Source of the DNA: Prochlorococcus sp. AG-311-J23
Lineage (GTDB): Bacteria; Cyanobacteriota; Cyanobacteriia; PCC-6307; Cyanobiaceae
Assembly: GCA_003284375.1 (NCBI GenBank)
Contig: QBVL01000001.1
Coordinates: forward strand, 1 to 64,000
DNA length: 64,000 nt
Reading direction: 5' to 3'
A program made the translations under genes and the position numbers. Below, piece by piece: positions 37,096-44,607 of this stretch (position 1 is the stretch's first letter; each line of letters begins with the position of its first letter). The notes under the pieces are model-generated. The model was not told where the DNA came from and did no database searches. It saw only the letters and a program-made list of their open reading frames with translations.

Positions 37096-37983
37096 ATGGA
37101 GGAATTAATCAAAAAGGCTCTATCAAGTTCAAATAAAGTAAGCAACAACTCACTAATAGAAAAAATAATTCCGGTAGGAGGAGGTTGTATCCATAAAGCC
37201 TGGTGCATTCATTTCCGAAACGGCAAGAGAGTTTTTGCTAAATCAAATCACATTGACAATATTAATATGTTTAAGTTTGAAAGTGAGTGTCTTTCAGTTC
37301 TAAAAAAATTTGCTAATAAATCGTATCTCTGCGTTCCTAAAACACTTGATCTCATCAGTTATCAAAAATTATCTATACTTTTTTTAGAGTGGATAGATTT
37401 CAAACAATGTCAACAAAATCAACTTGGGAAAGGCTTAGCACTACTACATAAATCTTCGAGTGAGTGGTGCCAAAAAAATTTCGGATGGGAAGAAGAAGGT
37501 TTTATAGGATCTATTACCCAAGCAAGAGGGTGGGACAGTAACTGGGGAGAGTTTTTTGTAAATTATCGTCTTAGGCCACAACTTATACAAGCAAAAGTAT
37601 GGGGGGTCCGAGTAGATGAATACGAGGATGTATTAATATATCTAAGCTCATATCTAAATAATCATCACCCAAGGACCTCAATAGTGCATGGAGATCTATG
37701 GTCCGGTAATTGTGGAAGTACTAAAAATGGTTTAGGAAGTCTTTATGACCCTGCAAGTTACTGGGCTGACAGAGAAGTAGATATCTCAATGACTAAATTG
37801 TTTGGTGGTTTTAATAAAGAATTTTATAAAGGATATGAAGAGATTTGGCCCTTAGATAAATTTTCAAAAGATAGAACTGATATTTATAATCTTTACCATT
37901 TGCTTAATCACGCAAATATATTTGGTGGATCCTACAAAGAAAATTCACTAAAAATACTAACAGATCTGAGATCTCGTGTATAA
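37096..37983 (+). CDS. Fructosamine/ketosamine-3-kinase family protein
   Basis: The 295-residue protein has the aminoglycoside-phosphotransferase-like kinase fold. The catalytic loop is IVHGDLWSGNCG with D as base, the metal-binding Asp is in SLYDPASYWADREVD, and the nucleotide-binding Lys is in RVFAKSNH. Members phosphorylate ketosamines on glycated proteins to undo glycation. It is divergent from the crtD-like gene with 28 bp between starts. Confidence 0.88.
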   Translation: MEELIKKALSSSNKVSNNSLIEKIIPVGGGCIHKAWCIHFRNGKRVFAKSNHIDNINMFKFESECLSVLKKFANKSYLCVPKTLDLISYQKLSILFLEWIDFKQCQQNQLGKGLALLHKSSSEWCQKNFGWEEEGFIGSITQARGWDSNWGEFFVNYRLRPQLIQAKVWGVRVDEYEDVLIYLSSYLNNHHPRTSIVHGDLWSGNCGSTKNGLGSLYDPASYWADREVDISMTKLFGGFNKEFYKGYEEIWPLDKFSKDRTDIYNLYHLLNHANIFGGSYKENSLKILTDLRSRV

Positions 37984-38001
37984 CGAAATCTCAGATCTGT
38001 T
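37959..38001. terminator. Bidirectional terminator with 14-bp perfect stem
   Basis: AACAGATCTGAGAT (37959-37972) pairs perfectly with ATCTCAGATCTGTT (37988-38001) around a 15-base loop. It overlaps the kinase stop codon and lies between two convergent genes, so it probably ends both transcripts. The plus side is followed by GTTCTCTATCT. Confidence 0.75.
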
Positions 38002-38019
38002 GTTCTCTATCTAATTAAT

Positions 38020-38382
38020 TTAACCTAGGTACTCTTTCTTAAGATTTTGAACTTTGTCAAATACAGCAGTTCTTTTTTCACTTGTTGTTAAGTTCTGCCA
38101 ACTCCATTGGCCTAAAACAACAATTCCAAGAAGTTCAAGCAAACCAGGAAGAATTGGGAAAAAATTAACTGTATCAATAACGACCTTGATTAAAACTTGA
38201 GCTAACACAACAACGGCAATAATCCCAGCCGCCTTGCCATACTTACCCATTTGAGTCCAATCAATTTTGCTCAAAGATTCGTTAACTTTCCCCATCACAT
38301 CACTGTAACGTTCTGAAAAATTAACACCTTCTGTTTTACCTGCCTTTGATTCATCTTTAGAATCTGGATTTACATCAGACAT
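38020..38382 (-). CDS. CAAD/CURT1-type thylakoid membrane-curvature protein
   Basis: The protein of about 120 residues has an N-terminal charged region with an amphipathic stretch (SERYSDVMGKVNESLSKIDW), two transmembrane segments (GIIAVVVLAQVLIKVVIDTV and ILPGLLELLGIVVLGQWSW) and a C-terminal helix LTTSEKRTAVFDKVQNLKKE. This is the CAAD layout of the plant CURT1 and cyanobacterial CurT proteins that shape thylakoid edges. ATG at 38382 (MSDVNPD) is the likely start; one two codons upstream is possible. Confidence 0.85.
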   Translation of the reverse strand: MSDVNPDSKDESKAGKTEGVNFSERYSDVMGKVNESLSKIDWTQMGKYGKAAGIIAVVVLAQVLIKVVIDTVNFFPILPGLLELLGIVVLGQWSWQNLTTSEKRTAVFDKVQNLKKEYLG

Positions 38383-38505
38383 GAACACAAGCTACTAAGC
38401 AATTATGGACTGAGCGTATCGAATTAATCTAATAAATGCCATAGGCTGAATAGAGATAAGTCCGAACCAAAATAGAGAGGATGCCGAATCAAATCATTTT
38501 TTTTC

Positions 38506-39018
38506 ATGAAAATTCCAAGATACATTGAATTCCATAACGAAACGAATTGCGATCTCTCTAGTTTTTTAAAGGCTGCAGAGCCAGAAGAAGGCTGCTGTAT
38601 GCTAATCGGCAAAACAAACAGCTCAGCTAAAGATCACAAAAGAAATATTTGGGAGGTACATAACATCTGGAACTGTAAAAACATTTGGGGAGAGCAAGAA
38701 TCAAAATTAATGGATCAAAATATAGGAGCGTTGACTAATCAAAAAAATATGCAATTTTCAAAAATAAATCGATTCGAAGTAAGCGCTAAAGATCAAATTG
38801 CATCTCACAAATGGGCAAGAGAAAATGATCTAGAGGTTTTATGTTGTGCTCACTCTCATCCTTCAGATGAAAACAAACCCTCAGAAATGGATCTTTTATT
38901 ACACAAATCTCCTGGTCTTATGGTTATTTCAAATAAAGATGGAGATTTAAAAGCATGGTGGATTAAAAATAAATTAAACTTCCATGGCGTGAAAATTGAA
39001 ATTTTTTCTTTAACGTAA
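38506..39018 (+). CDS. JAMM (Mov34/MPN) metallopeptidase
   Basis: The 170-residue protein has the JAMM zinc signature: a catalytic Glu near PEEGCCMLIG and AHSHPSDENKPSEMD (H-x-H-P-x6-S-x2-D). Bacterial members remove amino acids from, or process, ubiquitin-like sulfur carriers such as CysO, ThiS and MoaD relatives. It is followed 23 bp downstream by an E1-like MoeB/ThiF gene with a rhodanese domain, so a sulfur-carrier role is likely. Confidence 0.87.
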   Translation: MKIPRYIEFHNETNCDLSSFLKAAEPEEGCCMLIGKTNSSAKDHKRNIWEVHNIWNCKNIWGEQESKLMDQNIGALTNQKNMQFSKINRFEVSAKDQIASHKWARENDLEVLCCAHSHPSDENKPSEMDLLLHKSPGLMVISNKDGDLKAWWIKNKLNFHGVKIEIFSLT

Positions 39019-39041
39019 GTAAATAATAGAAGGTTTTATAA

Positions 39042-40187
39042 ATGGAGCAAAGCCAGAATGAAGCAAATTTAAGTTCTGAAGAAATTGCCAGGTACGCAAG
39101 ACATCTAAGTCTCCCTGAAATAGGTATCAAAGGCCAAGAAAAATTGAAGGCAAGCTCAGTTGCCTGCATTGGTACAGGAGGGCTAGGATCCCCACTTTTA
39201 ATCTATCTTGCATCAGCTGGAATTGGACGTATCGGAATAATTGATTTTGATGTCGTTGAATACTCAAATTTACAAAGACAAATCATTCATACAACTAATT
39301 CAATAGGTCTATTAAAAACAGATTCTGCAAAACAACACATACACAAAATAAATCCTTCTTGTCGAGTTGATTCATTCAATCAAAAGCTAACAAGTAGTAA
39401 TGCTTTAGAAATACTTAGAGATTATGATTTAATCTGTGATTGTTCAGACAATTTTCCAACGCGCTACCTAATTAATGATGCTTGTCTAATACTTAATAAA
39501 CCTAATATATATGGTTCAATTGCAAGATTTGAAGGGCAAGTAAGTGTATTTAATTTGAAGAAAGGTAGCCCTAACTATCGAGATCTTATCCCTACACCCC
39601 CACCACGAGATTTAATACCATCTTGTTCTGAAGCAGGAGTTATCGGAGTTCTTCCAGGGATTATTGGTACAATTCAAGCAGCAGAAGCCATAAAGATAAT
39701 AACAAATATCGGCTATCCACTTAACGGAAGGATCCTCATTTTTAATGCATTAAAAATGCATTTTAAAGAACTAAAATTGAAATCCAATCCAGAGAATAGA
39801 AATATCCACGAATTAATAGATTACGACAGTTTCTGTTCAAAAGTTACAGTTAAGAATAATGTAGATTGTGATATAAAAAGTATTTCAATTAAAGAATTGA
39901 AAATACTTCTTAGCCAATCTTCAAAAGAAATACTATTAATAGATGTTCGCAACCAAAATGAATACAAACAATGTTCCATTAAAGGATCAAAGCTCATACC
40001 TCTTAGCTCTATTGAAAGTGGAAAAGCCATTAATGAAATTAAAATTCTTTCCGCAAAAAAAAATCTTTATGTCTTCTGTAAAAGTGGTAAAAGATCAATG
40101 ATTGCATTAAAGCATTTAAACAAGTTTGGAATTAGAGGTAGTAATATTTTAGGAGGTATTGATGCATGGAATAACGAAGAAAATTAA
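39042..40187 (+). CDS. moeB: MoeB/ThiF-type E1 adenylyltransferase fused to rhodanese domain
   Basis: The 381-residue protein has an E1 domain (about 10-245) with the ATP-binding GTGGLGSPLLIYLASAG, DFDVVEYSNLQRQ and CSDNFPTRYLIND, and a C-terminal rhodanese domain (about 280-378) with active-site CKSGKRS. Such MoeB-R proteins adenylate the C-terminal Gly of a MoaD/ThiS-like carrier and load sulfur from the rhodanese Cys. The upstream JAMM peptidase supports a sulfur-carrier pathway; the carrier gene is not in view. The zinc CxxC pairs of E. coli MoeB are not evident. Confidence 0.88.
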   Translation: MEQSQNEANLSSEEIARYARHLSLPEIGIKGQEKLKASSVACIGTGGLGSPLLIYLASAGIGRIGIIDFDVVEYSNLQRQIIHTTNSIGLLKTDSAKQHIHKINPSCRVDSFNQKLTSSNALEILRDYDLICDCSDNFPTRYLINDACLILNKPNIYGSIARFEGQVSVFNLKKGSPNYRDLIPTPPPRDLIPSCSEAGVIGVLPGIIGTIQAAEAIKIITNIGYPLNGRILIFNALKMHFKELKLKSNPENRNIHELIDYDSFCSKVTVKNNVDCDIKSISIKELKILLSQSSKEILLIDVRNQNEYKQCSIKGSKLIPLSSIESGKAINEIKILSAKKNLYVFCKSGKRSMIALKHLNKFGIRGSNILGGIDAWNNEEN

Positions 40188-40193
40188 TTAAAA

Positions 40194-41345
40194 CTAATAA
40201 TCAACTCCCCTTTTCAAATCAACTCCTTTTTCTGCATAGTGCTTGTGACACACCATCTCTGAATGAACACTTGCTAAATCAAAATATATAGGTTGGTTTT
40301 TGCATCTTCCTGTAATGATCACCTCAGTTTCTGAAGGCTTCCGAAGCAATGTTTGAACAATAGGCTCAACTGGGAGGAGTTCCAAATCAACGGTTGGATT
40401 CAACTCATCTAAAATCACAGTCTTATAAAGACCACTTAAAATAGCTGCCCTTGCAATTTCCCATGCTCTTTCAGCTTCTACATAATCAATGGGCTTTTGT
40501 TGTCCCCTCCAAACAATCGCATCTCTACCAGATCGAAGATGGTCTACTAAATGAGGGTAACTTTCTCTAAGAGCCGCAATAGCGGCATCCTCTGTGTAAC
40601 CACTACCACCCTTCAGCCATTGCAAAATCAATACACGATGACTTTTGTCCTGACTTATTCCTCTACCGATAGCTTGTAAAGCTTTACCCAACGCACTGGT
40701 TGATTTGCCTTTTCCTTCACCGGTATATATTTCAATCCCACCAACATTATTTTCAAAAAGAATTTCATCGTTATTAATCTCAGGTCGTCTGTGAGCTCTC
40801 ATCTCAGAATGTAGTTCCGCAACTTTAATCAGAGGATTTGGTGCAGCTCTTCCAGTAACGATAATTTCCATACCCTTAGGTCTTGCAGTGAGTGTTTTAA
40901 CAACTTCTTCAACAGGCAATAATCCCAAATCTAGAACAGGATTCAATTCGTCGAGAACAACGACTGAATACAAGGCACTCGCTATTGCCCCCTTGGCTAT
41001 GTCCCAACCTCTTTGAGCTTCCTGATAATCAAATTTCGTAGATTGATCTGCGCTAAAAAATTCGCCCCTGCCAGTCCTCACTTGATCAATTAAGTGAGGG
41101 AAACCTTGCTGCAAAGCATCTATTGCGGCATCTTCGTCATACGAGCGACCTGGTCCTTTCAAAAATCTAAGAAGCAATACTCTTGTTTGTCTTTTCTCAC
41201 ATATACCTAAACCTATAGTCCTTAAAACCACCCCCAAAGCCGCCTGGCTTTTCCCTTTACCCTCTCCGTCATAAACGTGTAATTGTCCATGACTACGTTC
41301 CTGGCTTTCCGATGCTGTCGTAATCCCTATGCCGTTTAAAGCCAC
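40194..41345 (-). CDS. Tandem-domain ATP:corrinoid adenosyltransferase-like protein
   Basis: The 383-residue protein is an internal duplication. Each half has a CobA/CobO-type P-loop (YDGEGKGKSQAALG at about 25-38 and YTGEGKGKSTSALG at about 207-220), an SYDEDAAI or GYTEDAAI segment, and VVVLDELNPVLDLGLLPVE or VILDELNPTVDLELLPVE followed by an xVTGR motif. Standard enzymes are about 190 residues and act as dimers, so this protein may be a covalent dimer. It should adenosylate cobalamin precursors, but equivalence of both sites is not shown. Its end lies 6 bp from the convergent moeB stop. Confidence 0.85.
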   Translation of the reverse strand: MALNGIGITTASESQERSHGQLHVYDGEGKGKSQAALGVVLRTIGLGICEKRQTRVLLLRFLKGPGRSYDEDAAIDALQQGFPHLIDQVRTGRGEFFSADQSTKFDYQEAQRGWDIAKGAIASALYSVVVLDELNPVLDLGLLPVEEVVKTLTARPKGMEIIVTGRAAPNPLIKVAELHSEMRAHRRPEINNDEILFENNVGGIEIYTGEGKGKSTSALGKALQAIGRGISQDKSHRVLILQWLKGGSGYTEDAAIAALRESYPHLVDHLRSGRDAIVWRGQQKPIDYVEAERAWEIARAAILSGLYKTVILDELNPTVDLELLPVEPIVQTLLRKPSETEVIITGRCKNQPIYFDLASVHSEMVCHKHYAEKGVDLKRGVDY

Positions 41346-41478
41346 GATCGATAATTCTGCTTCTTATGAATGCAACTTAACTTCTTATACATTAGACGTC
41401 ATAGAATATTGGAAATCCATACACAGATGAAGGAGAGTAAGAGTCTCAATTTAATCAAATTAATGATCTTTTAAAAAA

Positions 41479-42321
41479 GTGTTTTTTAGTCAACTTGAAT
41501 CTTTAACTGACTCAGAACTGAAGCAATTAAAATTGTTAAGGGAGTTTATTAAAGAAATAAATCATGTGTGTGTTGCTTTTTCTGGAGGCGTTGATAGTTC
41601 TTTAGTAGCGACAATAGCCCAAGAGCAACTAGGTTCAAAAGCTTTTGCTGTTACTGGTGTTTCTCCTTCTTTAGCTCCATATTTGCTTAAGCAAGCGCGT
41701 CTTCAAGCTGCTTGGATTGGGATTCATCATGAAGAATGCCAAACGAATGAAATCAACGAACCAAATTACTTTAAAAATCCTGAAAATAGATGTTTTGCAT
41801 GCAAACAAGAATTACATAAACATTTAACTGGAATTTCAAAAAAGTTCCATGATGCTCAAGTCCTTGATGGTGTGAATTATGACGACCTTCACGACTTTCG
41901 ACCAGGTATTAAGGCATCTAATCAGGCGGGAGTGATATCACCTCTTGCTGAACTAAAGATAGATAAAAAATCAATTCGTTCAATTTCTAAATCATTAGGT
42001 TTACCCTGGTGGGATAAACCTGCACAACCATGCTTAGCCTCTCGTATTCCTTTTGGAGAGGAAATAAGTTCAAAAAGGCTTGAGAAGATTGCATTAGCAG
42101 AAGAATGGATTATTAATCAAGGTTTTTCAAAAGTACGTGTAAGAAGTCAAGGCCTATCAGCCAGAATCGAATTGCCAGCAAATGAAATAAATAACTTTCT
42201 TAAAATTGTTGAAAGAAGTAAATTAATTAAATATTTTTTATCTTTAGGTTTCCATTCTATAAGCCTGGATCTTGAGGGATTGATTAGTGGAAAACTCACT
42301 AGAGATATAAAGACTACTTAA
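41479..42321 (+). CDS. larE: LarE-type ATP-dependent sacrificial sulfur transferase
   Basis: A GTG at 41479 starts a 280-residue PP-loop protein with VAFSGGVDSSLVATIAQE, NRCFACKQELH and DGVNYDDLHDFRPG and ASRIPFGE. LarE adenylates a nicotinic-acid-dinucleotide derivative and donates sulfur from its own Cys to build the nickel-pincer cofactor of lactate racemase. larB and larC are not in view, so another thiolation role is possible. Confidence 0.85.
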   Translation: MFFSQLESLTDSELKQLKLLREFIKEINHVCVAFSGGVDSSLVATIAQEQLGSKAFAVTGVSPSLAPYLLKQARLQAAWIGIHHEECQTNEINEPNYFKNPENRCFACKQELHKHLTGISKKFHDAQVLDGVNYDDLHDFRPGIKASNQAGVISPLAELKIDKKSIRSISKSLGLPWWDKPAQPCLASRIPFGEEISSKRLEKIALAEEWIINQGFSKVRVRSQGLSARIELPANEINNFLKIVERSKLIKYFLSLGFHSISLDLEGLISGKLTRDIKTT

Positions 42322-42377
42322 AAAATAAACTCTAATGTCTAAAAGATGTTTGATTTATTTTTAACCTTTCATTTTGA

Positions 42378-42854
42378 TCACGATGCGCGATGCAAAGATT
42401 GAATTCCTGAAGGGATCTCTCTTTCTATATTTTTAAAAGAAAATTGCTTAGCCAAAAAATCTTTAAAAAGTAACTTACAGGCTTTCTCAGGCATCGTATG
42501 GTCACCGCAAGTGAAAACATCAATAGCTGCATAACCAATCTCTGGCCATGTATGTATTGAAATATGAGACTCAGCCAATAAAGCGAGTCCGGTTACTCCC
42601 TGAGGTTTAAAGCTATGCGTCACTAAATTTATGAGTGTAGCACCAGAAATTTTGGCCGATGATGTGATAGTTGTCCTTATAAAAGCTTCATCATTAAGCT
42701 TCGCATGATCACATTGGTAGAGTTCAAGTATGCAGTGCCTTCCAATATTCTCACTAGAATTAGTTTGTATTGCGTCTATATCTTTTGACTTGCAAGAGTC
42801 ACCCCATCCAGGATTTGGATGTAATTCGGAAAAAGAAGGTTCCATATTATCCAA
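42378..42854 (-). CDS. speD: S-adenosylmethionine decarboxylase proenzyme
   Basis: The 158-residue proenzyme cleaves itself between E95 and S96 in [14 protein letters not shown] to make a pyruvoyl group, and decarboxylates SAM for spermidine synthesis. The proton donor Cys lies in VFTCGDH (C116). It is of the short prokaryotic class 1B. The first 38 residues precede the usual start region; an internal start is possible. recF is 31 bp upstream on the same strand. Confidence 0.93.
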   Translation of the reverse strand: MDNMEPSFSELHPNPGWGDSCKSKDIDAIQTNSSENIGRHCILELYQCDHAKLNDEAFIRTTITSSAKISGATLINLVTHSFKPQGVTGLALLAESHISIHTWPEIGYAAIDVFTCGDHTMPEKACKLLFKDFLAKQFSFKNIEREIPSGIQSLHRAS

Positions 42855-42885
42855 AAATCATTCCCACAATAACCGACCAATAGTT

Positions 42886-43986
42886 TCAACCAAAAGAATC
42901 TAATTTCATTAATTGGGAGTTTCGAACCCATTCACCTTCAAAAGATTCCAAATGTGTTGCACTAATCAAACACTGATGATTTTGACCGACAGCCTCTAAA
43001 AGCAATAGCTGACGTTTGGGATCTAGCTCAGCCAACACATCATCTAAAAGCAAAATTGGTGATTTGCCATAAAGTATTTTAATTAATTCTAATTCCGCCA
43101 ATTTCAAAGCCAGCACAATTGTCCTCTGCTGACCAGCAGAACCAAAGCGTCTAGCATCTACATCATTTACTAAAAACCGTACATCATCACGATGAGGACC
43201 TACTCGACAATGCCCCGTCACCTCTTCCTCTGATCTCATTTCTACAAGCTGCCGTTCAATACTCTCCATCCAAAGCCTTTCACTCTCTTCACCCTCAAGT
43301 TTGCTACCTGGCAAATATGTAATATCCAATTTCTCTTTACTATTACTCAGATGTTGTTGCCATTTTGAAGCTATAGGAAGTAGACGATTTAAAATACGCC
43401 TACGTCTTCGATGAATTCTTGTACTCACCAACGCCATTTGCATATCATAAGAATCCAATAGAATATTTTTATTCTTGCTGGATTCAACACTCAAATTACG
43501 CCAAAGCTGGCTTCTTTGCCTGAGCAATCGAGAAAACCTTCCCATTAAGTCAGAATAAATAGGCTCAAGTTGCTGGACAATTCTATCTAGCCAATTTCTT
43601 CTAAGAGAAGGTTCTCCTCTAATTAATTCCAGATCAAGGGCACTAAATCCTACGCTTCTCATCGGTCCAATCAAATCAATTTGACGAGTTAAAAGTTTTT
43701 CATTTTTGTAGGCTTTTCTGCCACCTTTTCTATTTAATTCTAAGGAAAGTTTTTGACCTTCTTCAATCACTGCAGATAAGCAAGCCTGATCTTGGTCCCA
43801 AAAAATTAAATCTTGGTTCCGATTCGATCGATGAGAACGTAAACTAGACAAAAGTTCTACAGATTCAAGAAGATTAGATTTACCAATTCCATTTTGACCT
43901 ATAACTATCAGTCGATTTTCAGTTAACTCAAACTGAAAAAGTCGATAATTTCGAAAGTTTTTAAGTTCTAACTGATGAAGTTGAAT
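42886..43986 (-). CDS. recF: DNA replication/repair protein RecF, apparent ATT start
   Basis: RecF loads RecA at gaps with RecO and RecR. Its ABC-type ATPase Walker A is [14 protein letters not shown], and the signature and Walker B region is [20 protein letters not shown] then [12 protein letters not shown]. The frame from 43986 gives 366 residues, the family length, and a proper RecF N-terminus ([16 protein letters not shown]). There is no ATG, GTG or TTG between the upstream in-frame TAA and the Walker A motif; the first candidate is ATT at 43984-43986. The first standard start, TTG at 43851, would delete Walker A. Either ATT starts translation or there is a frameshift or base error just upstream. 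Confidence 0.88.
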   Translation of the reverse strand: MQLHQLELKNFRNYRLFQFELTENRLIVIGQNGIGKSNLLESVELLSSLRSHRSNRNQDLIFWDQDQACLSAVIEEGQKLSLELNRKGGRKAYKNEKLLTRQIDLIGPMRSVGFSALDLELIRGEPSLRRNWLDRIVQQLEPIYSDLMGRFSRLLRQRSQLWRNLSVESSKNKNILLDSYDMQMALVSTRIHRRRRRILNRLLPIASKWQQHLSNSKEKLDITYLPGSKLEGEESERLWMESIERQLVEMRSEEEVTGHCRVGPHRDDVRFLVNDVDARRFGSAGQQRTIVLALKLAELELIKILYGKSPILLLDDVLAELDPKRQLLLLEAVGQNHQCLISATHLESFEGEWVRNSQLMKLDSFG

Positions 43987-44020
43987 GTTTCTTTATGGAT
44001 TTTGTATGTAAGCTAATTTT

Positions 44021-44047
44021 AATAAGGTCTCAGCATTTGACCTTATT
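44021..44047. terminator. Perfect 9-bp hairpin between recF and tRNA-Arg
   Basis: AATAAGGTC (44021-44029) pairs with GACCTTATT (44039-44047) around a 9-base loop, followed on the plus strand by TTTAAT. It sits upstream of both divergent genes, so it may end leftward read-through from the ppc operon or be part of the recF leader. Confidence 0.45.
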
Positions 44048-44066
44048 TTAATAACACCCCTTCGTT

Positions 44067-44140
44067 GGGCATGTAGCTCAGTTGGATAGAGCATCAGATT
44101 CCGGTTCTGAGGGTCGGGGGTTCGAGTCCCTCCATGCTCG
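44067..44140 (+). tRNA. trnR: tRNA-Arg(CCG)
   Basis: The gene starts GGGCATGTAGCTCAGTTGG, has anticodon CCG in CAGATTCCGGTTCTG, and T-arm GGGGGTTCGAGTCCC. Seven acceptor pairs form with one G-T wobble, and the discriminator is G. CCA is not encoded. Confidence 0.95.
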
Positions 44141-44153
44141 TAAATTTAATTTT

Positions 44154-44606
44154 TCAAAGTCTAAATCCCATTGTTTTAATACCATTTGGGTCTAATAAAA
44201 ACCCATTAGCTTTCAATGGATTAAGTGAAATTAACGGAGCAGCAACAGAAATGCTACAGCCAGGTAACTCCCTTCTAATTATTTCAATTGCCTTAAAAAC
44301 TATAATAGACATATATTTTTCTTGTTGATCGCCTGGCTCTGCAATTAAATCCCATAAATTTGCATTTAAACCTTTATCGCTAGTTACACGAACAAAACCT
44401 ACAAGATTTTCAGAAGTCTTTTGAAGGAGTGTCAAATAAAAATCACTATTTTTTAAAGCTAATTCTAATTTTTTTGGTTGATGAGTATCTTGGTTACATC
44501 TTGATAGGAGCCTATTTATTTTACGCACAGAAATGAGTTCACTACGAAGCAGAACAAAACCATCAGGAATTTGAGGAGATTTATTTGCTGAATTTAATCC
44601 AAGCAT
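44154..44606 (-). CDS. GNAT-like N-acetyltransferase
   Basis: The 150-residue protein has the GNAT pattern: LVGFVRVTSDKGLNANLWDL as the central strand pair, then a helix-forming segment (QQEKYMSIIVFKAIEIIRRE) in place of the acyl-CoA P-loop, and a C-terminal NPLKANGFLLDP. The canonical Q/RxxGxG/A loop is poorly kept, so activity is uncertain. It lies one base after the ppc stop and is probably cotranscribed with it. Confidence 0.6.
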   Translation of the reverse strand: MLGLNSANKSPQIPDGFVLLRSELISVRKINRLLSRCNQDTHQPKKLELALKNSDFYLTLLQKTSENLVGFVRVTSDKGLNANLWDLIAEPGDQQEKYMSIIVFKAIEIIRRELPGCSISVAAPLISLNPLKANGFLLDPNGIKTMGFRL

Positions 44607-44607
44607 G

